NCBI RefSeq assembly: GCF_000764305.2
Contig: NW_025942403.1
Span: forward strand, 434,001-498,000
Reading direction: 5' to 3'
DNA: 64,000 nucleotides
From: Hyalella azteca
Taxonomy: Eukaryota > Arthropoda > Malacostraca > Amphipoda > Hyalellidae
The notes under the pieces are model-generated. The model saw nothing but the letters and a program-made list of their open reading frames with translations, was not told the origin of the DNA and made no database searches. Positions 1-12,330 of this stretch are shown in pieces (positions within the stretch are counted from its first letter, which is position 1; every line of letters begins with the position of its first letter). The position numbers and the translations under genes were made by a program.

Positions 1-2510
1 ATAAAAATATGGTTGGACTCGATTAAATTTCAATGAAAATATTTTAGATCTTTATTAAAGCAATTTCAGTCGCCCACTGTGCCATCAACCGTCCACAATT
101 CGATCATTCCAGGAGCGACAGGAATATTCCCAAGATGCCTGGAATTCCAGTTCAATGGAAGTCTCGCCGCCAGTTCTATTCCTAAAAATTTTCAGCGGCC
201 GGCCGCTTATTTTTCCCTTCATTTTTCTAATCTCGTTGACAGAAATGGCTGTGTTTCCTTTCGTAGAGTAATTTTTGTGGGGCGCAAAGCATTGTTCACT
301 TGCGATAAAACAAGACTTCTGCTTCATGAAGTTTGTACAAAGCTTGTAGCCGAATTCAGGCGGCGGCGCTCCGTGGAGTTCTATGAAATCTCCGCACCTC
401 TGGCGAGCAAGGCTGTCTTCTCTCCCTGATCGTTATGACCAAGCTCAGCCCTAAGAAAAGTCTTATAAAAAAGTCCAGCGTCTGTTTGCTTGGCTGCTTC
501 CATTTCGATTAGAGGCATTATTTTGGGCAACGGCCAGTGTTTACAGGAGCAAGAAGGTAGTAAGTTTTCTGTGTGCCTGATATTGAGATGTTTGCTTCCG
601 ATTTTATTGGGGATCTTATTGGGAATTTCTAACACGCAGATGATGCCATAGCCTTGCTTCAAATGACCCTTTCTGGATGCAGCGGCCGCGTGATTGTTTT
701 AAAATGACCCAAATGTGGGAATTCCTCACGCCCGCTGCAATATACGCGTGTATTGCTTAGCTGCCTTGTTCTGCCACCCCTTCTGAATATTGGGGAAATG
801 TTACGAATATATTGTATGAAATTTCAATTACTTTCAATAGTATAGGACAGCGTTGGAGTATAAATAATGCAGGATGGTACATGGTATTGCAAGTAGCCCA
901 CTGATGAAAGTAACGATTAATTAAGTTTAATTAAAGGCATTGTGATGTATATGTATATATGATTAAGATATCTTACTTATGCATAAAAAACCCTAAAAAT
1001 TAATTACAATAACGTAACTATCTCTTCAATAAAGAATTTAAGGAGTGAGAAAAACTAATCGAAACGGTTTTATTGAATGAGCGGTCATCATGTGTGAATA
1101 GACGGTTGATGGAAACCACTTTGGTTAAATAAATATTATACAATGTTATAATATTGGATTTTAATTTATGCGTAAACCATGCTCAGCTAGATTTCCTTAA
1201 CTCATGTGGCTCAGTTTTGACCGTAAATATCTCCAATATCAAACAATTCTTTCAGCCAGCAATTAAGTTTCTGCGACAGGCGCATATTATTGTAAAAAAT
1301 TATCTTCACGTGGTCGTGCGTGTGGGATCAATAATGCCTGCTAGCTTGTCACGACAGCTTACAATGTCGTATCTGAACTTCTGAAATCATTTATCTGTTT
1401 ATTTAAAATAAGTTACCTTTCACATTGTCCCTAGCTTGGTTTTACTTCTAAAAAAACAATAGCAGCAAAATTAAACGCTACGTTTTAGTAAGGTTGATAC
1501 GGTTTCTGATTTCTCTTTCATTCTCAATTTTGACCAACTAAGATTTTCCCTATAAGATACTTCATTTGTACTTTATATGTGATGCATTCACTCGGTAGTT
1601 ATGTATTCTTGTTTGACTGCTAGAGAAAATGTTCAATAGTTCATACAATTTTCGTTCTCTTCACGACCTGACGACAACAAACATCACGATTTCGGGGCTT
1701 ATTTACATAAAAAATCATTTTACACAAGCAATTGGGGACTTATTATTCTAAAAAAAATTTCACACAAATTCAGTCTCACAGATGTAGCACAATAGCCAGA
1801 ACATTGTAACCAAGATCGGGACATACGTACAGTCTCCACTCCCAGTGCAGATTCCCATGTACAACACAGAAACATATCAGAGGAGGTTCGTGTCCACGGG
1901 CCATCTCCAACGAAAGCTCTGTAATTCTCAGGTGTCTCTGAAAATATCTTGCGCTGTCATCTCGTTTAAAAGATGAAGTCTGTCAACGAGACCGTACCTC
2001 TTGAGTTGTCTTACGACCTTGTCAACACCCAGTGATGTGCCAGCCACACGCTGCTCTCTAATTACTTAATTACGACTTGGCTTCTAGGAATAATATTTGT
2101 AACTCGACCGTCAAGTGAGCTTCGTCTTATCCACCATACCAATTACACGCTGAGCGCAATTATACGTAAAACAATAATTGAAGACGGCTGCTGCTCCTGA
2201 ATGAATATTTATCATTTTAAGTCTGTGTTTAATTCTGATGAAGTATGTTTCAGCACGTCTCAGCCTTTGAAAGGCATCTTCTAGTGATTCTCGGAATAAA
2301 AATATTACAAGATTTTTATAAGTGATATCAGCTCGAGAACACGTGTCGAATCTCTATGTACAAACGAGCCTTTTTAAGACATCACTTTAACTGAAACACA
2401 AAATTCAAATACACTTCCAAAAATATGTAATATAACCTGTTGAATATTAATTAATTAAGCTTCATCTAGTCTGTTTTACAAATAGAATTAGCATATGCGA
2501 ACAATGTAGT
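1..2510. other. Gene-free AT-rich stretch
   Basis: I see no recognisable gene, RNA or mobile element here. Open frames on both strands are short (116 codons or fewer), overlap each other on opposite strands and have no recognisable domain. A TATAAATA string lies at 859-866, but such strings are expected by chance in sequence this AT-rich. Poly-A-signal-like AATAAA strings occur throughout for the same reason. Confidence 0.5.
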
Positions 2511-2712
2511 GTGGAGAAGAGGATAAGCAGGAATATAAGGGGAACGAAAAATTAAAGATAGTGAGGGAAAGGGTGAGCGAGAAATCGAATGACCTTTGCA
2601 CATAATATAGAATTGGAAAGAAAAAGATTAAGAAAATAAGGGAAATAGGGCAGCCGTTGCAAGGGTAAAAGAGGACGAGTAAGAAACAGAAATAAAGAGT
2701 GAGAGTAAGAAT
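2511..2712. repeat. Purine-rich (GA) tract on the + strand
   Basis: About 200 bases are strongly enriched in G and A on the + strand (runs such as GAGGGAAAGGG and AAGAAAAAGATTAAG). The minus strand is therefore pyrimidine-rich and yields a 111-codon frame full of Leu, Phe, Ser and Tyr. That frame is a product of base composition, not evidence of a gene. Degenerate purine tracts like this are common in animal introns and intergenic DNA and can adopt triplex structures. No clean repeat unit is visible. Confidence 0.5.
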
Positions 2713-5700
2713 TGTGTAATTCAACTTCCGTCTGTGATTCGTCATGGCGCTGAGTTGACGTGTTTGACGTGGTGCCAGATAACCGTGATGAATTGCTTGT
2801 GGCATCCAGTTCAACGGGTCCACTGCTGCTCGTTAAAAACCTCTGAGAAATGGAGCTGTGTTCAATAATATCGAAGAATGGTGTTCAGTAAGTTAGTGGA
2901 ATACATGTGTTCTATAATTAGGTGGAATGGAAATGCTCAATAAGTCGGTCGAATTAAGGTGTAGCTGAGGAATTGCCAATAATATATTGAGGTTTTTCTA
3001 GCATTGTGTTGCAAAAATTGTTGAACGAATTTTTTTTTTAATAAGGCAAAATATCAGTTTTCTTATTACTTTCCAGCATTATTCACACTGCCTGATCTTG
3101 TTAAGTATTTTTATCGAGGTTCCTACTGACTTGTAATAATAGATCACAAAATTGATTTAAATGTGATGCTATAGCGGATCGGTTAGTTACGAAACCGCTA
3201 CAATTCAAGAACTTAGAATGGGGATTATAATACGAATTTGCCGAAGATAGTGTTTTAAGTGTATTTTGTAAAGTATGGAAGTTGCACCTGTAGAATGAAC
3301 AAACGGCTATAATACTAATTGCATAATACAAATCGAGATGAATAAATAGGATGTTGATAGCAACAGCGGAGTGACTCAAAGATAAAAGTAGCAACAGTGG
3401 GATGACTTATAGACGTTTAAAGCAATAATAGAAGTACTGATTGATGTTGGTTAAAACATTGGATTTATTTTTTGATTGAAACAAATTCATAAAATTCAGG
3501 TTTTAAATTTAATTTTTTGTAGTCTTTAATCACACACTTTTATTTGGGATCCAGTACTTGGTTGTGGCTTCAGCGCCACTTGTATACGAAGCAGTTGCGC
3601 TGGCATCTTGCAGAGCAAGTGGATGATCTCGCCGACAAGATATCCTAGAAGGAGTTGAGGCACAATTACCGCCCACCAAACTGCTTAGGAAGCACTTAAC
3701 GGAAATGCATTAAGCCCTCAATGGCTCTTTCAGGCTCAAAATACCATCGATGATACCGACATAGCCTGAAGCGAGCTCGGGTTATCTTGAGGACGTTTAG
3801 CATAACTGCAGATGAGCGTCTGAAGAGCACATCTCTGTACACTGGAATCCAATGCTCGATTGCAACATAAATTGAAGTGATATTGGATAAGCTTATAAGT
3901 CCTACAATTTATCAGATAAATAATTGAAGTCAAATTAAATTCGAGGAAAATAACATAAAGCAAAGATCCTTCGGCCATTTCTGCTCATGCATTCTGGACA
4001 ACATTTCACCAAATATTAAGTTAATATTTTGTGACAGCATCGCAACTTTTCATTTCCGCTGCAGAGGCCGAACAAATATTCTCTTTATAGTCTTTTCATT
4101 TAAGCATTGGGAAATAATTATCGTGAAAGCTTGCTCTAAATTCCCGTATTGGTCTTAAAAGAGCTCATGTATTGTTGTTGTCCACGGCGTGCAGCGTCTC
4201 GGCATTGTTCTCTGGCTGCAGGACAACAAAGACTTCCAGCAACTCGTCCAAGAACTTTCCCCAACTCCAGTGTATAAATACTCCAGAGATTACTGAAAGT
4301 CGTTCTCAGAAATACGTAGTAGCTTCACATTAACCGTAACTGATTTATCTCAAAAAGAGAATGGAATTAGAGACGTAATTTGATGAAAATTTACTCTGCA
4401 AAGTTTTGACTGTATTGAATTTAATCGCAATTCTTGCTGATTTCATTGACTATCCAGAAGGATCTAACCTATTTTTGATTTAGGATAAACAAAATGACTG
4501 ATAATGTTTAGATTTTCATTTTTCTTTATTTTACATCCGCCTAAAATTCTCTCCCAATTTTCATTGTCTATCCAGCTATATAGCTTATACACAAGTAATT
4601 TTCAATTCAGTTACCCCAAGCTTGTTTATCGCCAGAGTTCCTCGTAGTCCACGGCTGTACACAGGAGCTCAGGGTGTTTGTTCAGAGGGCAGTCGCCCGC
4701 AATATAAATTTCAGTTAATGAAGCAAAAGAAGCAACTTCCCCATATGAGGAAACGGGGATCTGAGGTATTGGGAATTGATTCACAGTGCAAGTTTGCGGT
4801 TCTGCATGACCACAAGCCACGTTGCAAATCTTATTCTTTAAAATTAGCTTAGCTCCCTATAAAAACTGTGAAACTCGTAAATTATTTAATGATCGTTCAC
4901 GTATTTGAATTTGGTTAATTTATATGAATCCAGTTTTGAATTTTTCGCATGTATTTACAATATCTTAAACTCAATAATTGTCTAAAACATTGCACTAAGG
5001 ATAAAAAAATTATACGAAGCGATTAATGAATTAACTTTCGTCGTATAAAATAGTCTACTGCATGACTCATACCCTAATAATCGAATTGTTGAAACCGAAA
5101 TGATTTTTCAGTTTAATAATCTAGTGAAATTCATTCTATGTTTTGTAGAAAGTCTTTCATCAAGTAAAAGCGTGGATACTTTTACTGAGAGTGTTTCTTT
5201 TTTTGCTTTGATTACTGGCGTTTCTAAAGGAATATTCGCTCCATGGTTTACCTGAACTACCGGCAGCAATTTGTTTATGGCAAACGAAAGAACGAAAGTC
5301 CGGAGCATTGGTGAAAACTTTGATAATATATGGCCTTCTCGTGGCCAATCGCTTGTTGTTAATAAACCAACCAAGATTTTCCATAAGGTTGTGCTGACGC
5401 TGGCCGCAACACCAGAAAATGCTGCGCTAATTGATAACTTTTATAAGGCCGGAGTACGTGTTTTTCTCGTGCATTGCACTTTCTTCAATTAAGACCTTAG
5501 AAGAAAACAAGAAAATCCATCACCGCAAAGCTTCTTCTTTTACCGCATGACGAGGGCGTCCCTCCAGTGACAAATTAACGAAGTTTCTTAACATTTTCCT
5601 CACGTCCTCTAGATGGTCGTGAGCAAAAAATCTATCTATCCACTTCTGTATCCTTGATTGCCTTCGTTTACAAGTGACTGATCCGACTCGATCCTCGATC

Positions 5701-7579
5701 AGATTGTTTCCGTTTCATTTCTCGTATTGCGCGATCTGACCTCACAAAGCGATTTATCTCTGAGCAGAATAGCTTTCGTCTGTTCCACTTTTAAAATAAA
5801 TTTCCGAGTCTCAGGAATAGTCATATGAAAGTTCATTGCCTCGTACATGAGAATACTTATTTGATGATGATGTTAACATGTCTGTCTGAAAACACAATAA
5901 CCGTCCACGCTGTGGCAACTCAACAAGATCCGAAAAAGTTTATGATTAATGTTCCAGGCACTTATTAAAAAACATACACCTATTTTGAATCGATCAAACT
6001 AAATATATTAGTATATACCTAAAAAAACTAATATATTTTGCGTGTTAACATCATATAGACGTAGGTATACAACCAGTAGATTAGATTCAATTAGTAGACA
6101 ATTTTAATTTGTAGACTGCATTGAGTCACGCGAACAGTAACTCATATAAATTCATAATATCTAATCGCATTTATTGCTTGCATATCTTCAGCTGCATTGT
6201 TCCATTTTCTTAATCCGTGCAGTTTTGCAGTATGTTTACAATAGGCTCCTATAAATATCCTTCTCCATTGAGGCTTTTAGATGAAATTTTGCTCTGAGAG
6301 ATCCTTCATGGCTCTCTCTAATGATTAGCTGGCTCAAAAAGCCATCGCAGAGCGCGTTATCGACTTGTTCGGCCCGATAAAAGTTCTTTGTTCTAATCAG
6401 AATCTACGGCCAGCTGGATATTTTACAGTCCATTATGGCGGCCAAAAGTGGCCTCGCTAAAGCCTTTGAGTCCCTCGATATTTAGGAGGTGCCCTGTATG
6501 CAAGAGGTTGTAAAAATTCGTTCAAAATTTGCATGATAGCTTTTAGTGATTAAAATCTTATTGTATTTCCCGCAATGTAAAACCGCATTGGTGCCAGCCT
6601 CACATTCATGAAGCATTTTTATGCTTTTGCCTGTGGAGTTACACAATTAATTATCAGCACTTTTAGTTCATCATTCACTATTAAAGATTCAGTCATAAAG
6701 CGCTTTAATCCAGCAGGTCCTGACGATCGAGCAGGTACGCAGGACTTGATCAATTTAAGAGGCCTTTGTTTAGGAAGGGCCCGCCGGGGCTGCGGAAGGG
6801 TCTGTCGATGGAGGTCGTCCGGGAGGTGTCTAGAAGGGCTAGATAAGCCTGGACCTCTTCGATGCGACGCCCTGGCGGTGTGATAAGAAGGCCGCTTGCT
6901 GGCCGCGCCTACGAATAACTTCATCCAACTCACGCCGAAATCTTTTTTCTCTTCCATATTGGCCCGTGATCCATAAGTAGAAGCTCATGATCCAGAGATC
7001 GGAAGTCTTTTTAGTTGTTATAGCCGGTTTAGCAGTTGCCCATTCATGTGATCCATTTGTTGATCTATAGAGATTGGCATATGCGCCAGACAGTCGATTG
7101 ATTACGCCGATTTCAATTGTTGAATTTCAAAAATTAGTGTGCCTCGGTAGCAGTATACAGCGATCGCCGCACGTTGACTGAAGCCTTTCTTGTACAGTGC
7201 AGACACAAAGATATGACACTGAAATTAATAGCTTACGCTATTTCGACAGTAGTTTTCAGAGATCTCTCACCAGCCACTCGCATTTGTTCACCACATCTAG
7301 GAGTCATAAACGGACCGCCCTCACCGCCGTCGCGTTTCTTCGATGAAAACAAATTTGCAATTGTTAATTGACAATAGCTAGTATGAAATATCTAAATGAA
7401 TGTTTCTTATTATTTCATATTTCTAAAATGATTTTGAAACACAGATTCCTAATAGATCAAAATTCATTTTACGAATAAAAATTTGCTTTGAATAGAATGG
7501 TCTGAATAGCATAAACATATGAATCTGAAGAATATATCTTGTGCCATATGCAGTCTCAGTAACCAAACCATGTATCAGG
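2713..7579. other. Gene-free stretch with isolated promoter-like motifs
   Basis: No gene is recognised. Frames are at most 112 codons, and the longest (6619-6957, minus) lies in a locally GC-rich patch without a domain I can name. The one regulatory-looking site is the TATA box candidate at 4273, listed separately. The rest is AT-rich single-copy-looking DNA. Confidence 0.45.
4273..4309 (+). promoter_or_regulatory. Candidate core promoter (TATA box plus initiator-like TCAG)
   Basis: A TATAAATA box at 4273-4280, flanked by GC-richer sequence, is followed by TCAG at 4306-4309, which resembles the arthropod initiator TCAGT. The spacing from the first T of the box to the initiator A is about 35 bases, slightly longer than the usual 28-34. 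An ATG about 55 bases downstream opens only a five-codon frame (MELET) that ends in TAA. The same GTAATT could instead be a splice donor. Without a supported gene downstream this remains a motif match. Confidence 0.2.
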
Positions 7580-7849
7580 TCAAATTTCTTCATATTTATT
7601 TTTAAAATTAGTATAGGTTGGTAGAATTTCTTCTTTCAAGCAGGTTTCATTGAAGACCAGAGAATTTGTTTTATTCGCAATTTTCTTATTAGTTTTTTCA
7701 ATATATCGAACGATATTTTTAGTTTGAACTGGCAAATCGAAAATCAGGTTACCGATGGACATTTTTATTTCGTTAACGACGTTTCGAATGTTTCTATCAT
7801 TCATTATCAAGTTAAAAGGCGCATTGAGTGATGAAATTAGCGTCGACAT
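7580..7849 (-). CDS. Small open frame, charged and coiled-coil-like, unassigned
   Basis: This minus-strand frame has 89 codons from an ATG and stays open a further ten codons upstream before a TGA. The predicted peptide is protein-like for such AT-rich DNA: an Asn/Ile/Lys-rich helical middle (NIVRYIEKTNKKIANK) is followed by NETCLKEEILPTYTNFKN. That last segment faintly recalls the region before the reverse transcriptase domain of Penelope-like elements, where a Cys and an h-h-P motif precede the core. No reverse transcriptase follows on this strand, so this is only an impression. Stop codons come directly after EEI, and the downstream minus strand is broken. It could be a relic, an exon or chance. 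A plus-strand frame overlaps it from 7755 to 8066. Confidence 0.2.
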   Translation of the reverse strand: MSTLISSLNAPFNLIMNDRNIRNVVNEIKMSIGNLIFDLPVQTKNIVRYIEKTNKKIANKTNSLVFNETCLKEEILPTYTNFKNKYEEI

Positions 7850-8066
7850 AAGTACAAAATCAAGTAAAGAGGATATTACTCAAAAATCAAAATTGTTAGG
7901 AATACTTTCAAAATCTCAAAATAATTTAGAATCAAAGCACCGAAAATTACTCCGAAAACAGTCTCAAGGTTCTAACAAATCCAGTAGTTTGAAGGTTGAT
8001 GGCAGCAATGGGGTCCTATCCTTAATGATGAGGATATTGAGGTCCTATCCTATCCTATATTATTAA
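7755..8066 (+). CDS. Small Ser/Lys-rich open frame, unassigned
   Basis: The frame is 103 codons from an ATG at 7755 and overlaps the opposite-strand frame by about 95 bases. The first 24 residues are hydrophobic (IFISLTTF, FLSFII). The middle is highly charged (KSSKEDITQKSKLLGILSKS), and the end runs into a short TCCTA-rich direct repeat (8040-8060). The peptide has no recognisable domain. Only one of the two overlapping frames, at most, is likely to be real, and neither has a convincing splice or start context. I keep both because the locus is one of the few where either strand reads as plausible protein. Confidence 0.12.
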   Translation: MDIFISLTTFRMFLSFIIKLKGALSDEISVDISTKSSKEDITQKSKLLGILSKSQNNLESKHRKLLRKQSQGSNKSSSLKVDGSNGVLSLMMRILRSYPILYY

Positions 8067-9660
8067 TGAAACATCTAACGGCAATCATCGTTTATCACTC
8101 CTCAAAATTGCACTTATTTGTTTTATAAAGGTTTTCTGTTCTATCTCTCACTAGCATCTTTATCTGATTTATTTTAACGGTATTACCTTGATAGGATACT
8201 GTCACTTTGCATTCATTTAGCGTTTGTACTGCGTTACTCGCTATTATATATATTGCCTTTATGCGTGTATTAACTGTATTATTACATCGACTTCTGACAT
8301 GAACTGCCATGCACGAAGCACGTTTCAGGACAGAGAGGTGTGAAAATAGAAATTTGGTTATAGACTACTTTAGAAATTAAATCATTTTATTTTATTTATT
8401 AGCTCATAAATTATTCTTTCACATTTAGAATAAATAAGATTTTCTAGAGGGATAATTATCTGATTTGAATAAGGTGGGACTCATTTGGCGACCGTCATTT
8501 TGACTGAAGGAATAAATATTTAGAAGTGATCAAAGATAAAGCCAGAGTCTTTTGCTTATAGTTGTTTGTTTTCGAAAGCCTCCTCTCGATGGCAATGTAA
8601 CGAACTGAAATCGGAGTCTATTTGTCAGTGGTAATAAGGGCGATTTGTAACCGTCCTGGCCAAGTTTGACAAGCCAATACATCTCGGCGGAAACCCAAAC
8701 TCTGAACTAAAACAAAACTTAACAGCGCCGATGATTGGCTTGTCTAGGCTCCATCCATCACAAGCTTCTTTGTCAACATCATCAATTTAACGAGCGGTAT
8801 AAGTAGCGAACGCTGCCACCGCTTTAGCGCACCCTTTTGATTGACTTATGCTTAGTCAAGCCTTAAAAAGGAGCGTGGCATGAGGCATCGCTGTTATGCC
8901 GGCGTCGGCTGCTGCTTTCTTGGAACATTGTGAGTGACTTGCCGAATACGCGCCTCCTGCAGCAACTGCGTTACTGACACGGAATTGATTTAACCTCGGC
9001 GTGCTTCAGCCAATGATGGTGCTTGCAGGATTGGGCGGATTTCTCTTAAAATCTTTACGGTACAATGCTTAATTACTTGACAGATTGTACTTTTAACATT
9101 GTGGTTTGCAGTTATTATTCCGATGGAATCGAATGTCTTAAATTTCATAATCTAAGATGGCTGGGGAGAATGTGGGAAATCTGCCTGTTATTTCATCTAT
9201 ATTTAATCATCAGGCTTCATAAACTAATGCATCATGACTTATAGCATCAGGCTTAAAGTTAAGATGCGTCGTCGATATAAAGTTTTTTTTAACAGTAGAC
9301 ACTATATCAGAGATGAGATGAATGTGATACTGTTTTTAAATCTAGATAAATCAAATCTGGAATATGATTAATCTTCAGCATTTGGTAATTGGCAAGAAAT
9401 ATGAACAATACGTCGATCTAAGGAAAATTAATTATACGATCTCATTTATATAAGTGCGCTATAGATCAATTTGATACATAGAAAAATGTCATTCATCTAC
9501 TTGAGATTCTTCACATTTTATACGGTATTGCATGTGCATGAATATTATATTTCTAAATGAGGCCGCTTATATTTTTATATTTCTATACCTTATATGAAAT
9601 ATTATTCATTATTATATATATACATATATGTACCATATGGGAAACTGTTTGTTAGAAGAA
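8067..9660. other. Gene-free stretch, locally GC-richer
   Basis: No gene is recognised. The block from about 8640 to 9010 is GC-richer than its surroundings and nearly free of long frames, which would suit single-copy regulatory DNA. The part after 9060 is AT-rich and ends in a TATATATACATATATG microsatellite-like patch near 9614. Confidence 0.4.
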
Positions 9661-10156
9661 GTGATTGAATGATATTTCCACTTAATGGTCTTTCACATTT
9701 TTAATAGGTCACCTTTGAGATGAACCTAGAAGAAATTATTCAAATATGGTATTTGACATATCTATGATATGGTCTATTATAAGAAGTGACATATTTCGAC
9801 GAGTAATATGTCGCAACTGAGTGTTCTCCTTAACTGGAACGACGTAATCGTAACTGCGAGACTAAAATTGAAAAATTAGTGATTGAATGATATTTCCACT
9901 TAATGGTCTTTCACATTTTTAATAGGTCACCTTTGAGATGAACCTAGAAGAAATTATTCAAATATGGTATTTGCCATATATATGATATGGTCTATTATAA
10001 GAAGCGCGTCATATATCTTCATGCATGAGATTGTTCACTTTTATGTTATTAATTATGATAGGAAGTGACATATTTCGACGAGTAATATGTCGCAACTGAG
10101 TGTTCTCCTTAACTGGAACGACGTAATCGTAACTGCGAGGCTAAAATTGAAAAATT
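9661..10156 (+). repeat. Local tandem duplication, two copies differing by a ~61-bp block
   Basis: Copy 1 (9661-9877, 217 bp) and copy 2 (9879-10156, 278 bp) are adjacent direct repeats. Both start GTGATTGAATGATATTTCC and end at GCTAAAATTGAAAAATT or the same string with one substitution. Differences are few (for example ATTTGACATATCTATG against ATTTGCCATATATATG). The main one is a block of about 61 bp at roughly 10004-10064 in copy 2, flanked by AAG repeats, which is absent from copy 1. Near-identity indicates a recent duplication. The lost or gained block is bounded by short direct repeats, as replication slippage would leave. Confidence 0.9.
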
Positions 10157-10314
10157 TCTTTTTTGAGTTATTCAATTTATTTCCACCATCCATTGTTCTA
10201 TTCGTAGTACAAACGTATTTTAAGTTGGTGAACATCGCGACGAAAAATGTTTCAAACTGGTATCTAAAGCTGTTATTTCAACTGGAAATTGTCCTAATCT
10301 TCCACGCATGGTAA
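10087..10314 (+). CDS. Hydrophobic open frame fed by the duplication, unassigned
   Basis: This 75-codon frame starts with an ATG inside copy 2 of the tandem duplication and extends past it. The peptide begins MSQLSVLLNWNDVIV and contains a strongly hydrophobic middle (FFFELFNLFPPSIVLFVV) and a second hydrophobic end (LLFQLEIVLIF), so it would be a membrane segment. Copy 1 contains the same first 24 codons but stops at TAG where the duplication ends, so it is a truncated twin. The layout loosely recalls the last two membrane segments of arthropod chemoreceptors, but no family motif is visible and I do not assign it. It could equally be chance in AT-rich DNA. Confidence 0.15.
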   Translation: MSQLSVLLNWNDVIVTARLKLKNFFFELFNLFPPSIVLFVVQTYFKLVNIATKNVSNWYLKLLFQLEIVLIFHAW

Positions 10315-12061
10315 TTTTAATTGTTTCTGTACATAGAGGTATCTATTTCGAACACTAATTAAATGCCATTTTGCGCGGATGCATGGAAACGGATATGCTT
10401 TTATCGAGAATATTTCCACCAATCAATTACCTATGATTAATTTACACCATACAATCAATCACTCATGCATGAACATTAATTAATGCGTTCACCAGCGACT
10501 ACGGTAGAATGCGTGGAGCAGTTGAAATCTAAACTGAGTGCAATTGCTTAGAGAAATTAAATCACAGGTACACTTAGGACCTAAAACAATGTAGGTATAA
10601 CAATAATAAAATACTCAACAAATTCTTTCGACATTAAGAGGAGTTCAGCCAATTGAGAAGATTGAAGTAATGTTTGTTTTGATTTTTAGTTGTTAAACTA
10701 CAATCAAGTAATATATTCAACATGATAGATTTAAAAACTGTTCACGTGTAATTGGTTTTTGTAGGCCTTTACGCATTAATAATTTTATGTTAATCTAGGC
10801 GTTAAATTTTCCAATCTTGTAGTCATTGAGATTTTGAAAAATTATCGATGCTCTGTAGAAAATTGTCCCGACCTGCTTGCAGATGTCAAGGGAGCTGTCC
10901 GTACTGCGGAAGATCTGGTAGGCCTACGACAAGCACTTATCCTCAAGGCTTCTACTTAGCCTACAACGGACTCTAAAACGCGACCCGTGTTTCGAGCTTG
11001 TTACAGACGATGTATGTTAGATAACACACCTAGGCGTGTACTGAAACACCAACCACTTTGTTCAGCTTATGAACGAACATTTCTATAACGGCTAACTAAG
11101 ATATGACAGTTTGGACAGCTAGTGAAGTAAGATATCGTCGACCCAACGGGATACTGCTGACATGATCGAATAAGGTAAAATTCGTTTTTGATCGCGGGAG
11201 ATTATTTCTAATTACACTTTAAAATTTGAATATTGATGTCACTTGTTTGCTTGAATCGTAAATTTACTAGAAACAGGAATTGTTATTCAAATTTGAAGGT
11301 ATTTAAGCTACTAAAGGTATTTATTTAAGCCGTACAAATTAGCTGCTTTATATATTTTTATGGCTGATTACATTCGCATTCTATGTCTGAGGGCATTCAC
11401 ATTCTAATTATTGATGATAACTTAATACGCATTCGCATTCTAATTGGTGCTTTGAACTCGGCTTCGATCTCCCATACATTACAGAGATTCCTGAACGGCC
11501 GATCATTTCAAACGCGTGGCCGTGGATTATTAGGCCGTGACATTCAATAAGGTAGTGGCGGGACTTAGCAACAGCGTCTCCGTGTCTCCAGGCGCCGATG
11601 TCACCAGGAAGGAAAAAAATTAATTTTTATTCCAATTTTGCCTCGCAATAAAATGACTACTAATATTTCCTTATGCCTACAATGAGTTCTTCTTTTACAA
11701 TTAATGATGTACTTGAGACGCGCAAATAATTGTAACTTTTTGCACTTGTAACTTTGCACTTCTGCTCATTTGTGTGTAGAAAGATGTCAATATACCGTTT
11801 GGCGACCTGCCATCGATGACTGAATCAATAACAGGCACAATCATTTTATTTGCTTCATGATCTTTCACGCGCTAACATAATGAATCGCTTGTATATAATG
11901 ACGATCGAGTAATGTAAGTCATTGACTAATTCGGATACTGTAATAATTTCTCATATTCACATATCACCATACATCCCATTTGTAAACCAGTAGCTTAATC
12001 GTTACCTGCTGTAAAAGAGTGAAATATTTGGCTATAGGTAATGCCCTGCTATATTCGTGTT
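10315..12061. other. Gene-free AT-rich stretch
   Basis: No gene or repeat array is seen. There are two loose repeats of CGCATTCGCATTCTAA-like sequence between 11375 and 11445. A short block rich in GGCC and CGTG strings lies near 11495-11535. Open frames over 60 codons are absent. Confidence 0.45.
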
Positions 12062-12076
12062 GTATGGAGCTTGCAA

Positions 12077-12330
12077 GCTATATAGGAGGCTTGGGGGATG
12101 ATATAAGGAGTTGGGGGAAAAATGGAGCAATGTAACAAAGAGTGGAGCAATGTGTTGAAAAGAACTATAGGAAGGAAGAGATGAGGTGGTGAGGGAACTG
12201 GATATTAGAGGGATGCTGAGGAGGTTAGAGGTGAGGTGTAGACCGTGAAGTGGATGATGGAGATGATGAGGTGTGGAGTGGAAAGAGAGCTCGAGAACAA
12301 GTAGGAATAGGAGGAGAAGAGAATTGTTGA
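12077..12330. repeat. Second purine-rich tract, GGA/GAT-rich
   Basis: Roughly 250 bases are dominated by G and A on the + strand (GGGGGATGATATAAGGAG, GAGGAGGTTAGAGG, GGAATAGGAGGAGAAGAG). The opposite strand yields overlapping Leu/Ser/His-rich frames of 115 and 74 codons that are best explained by this skew. There is no exact unit, but GGAG, GATG and GAGGTG recur. A tract of the same kind lies at 2511-2712. Confidence 0.5.

Noticed and set aside
2488..2823. 111-codon minus frame rich in Leu, Phe and Tyr that looks like a membrane protein
   Set aside because: It is explained by the purine skew of the + strand, and no polar loops or family motif occur.
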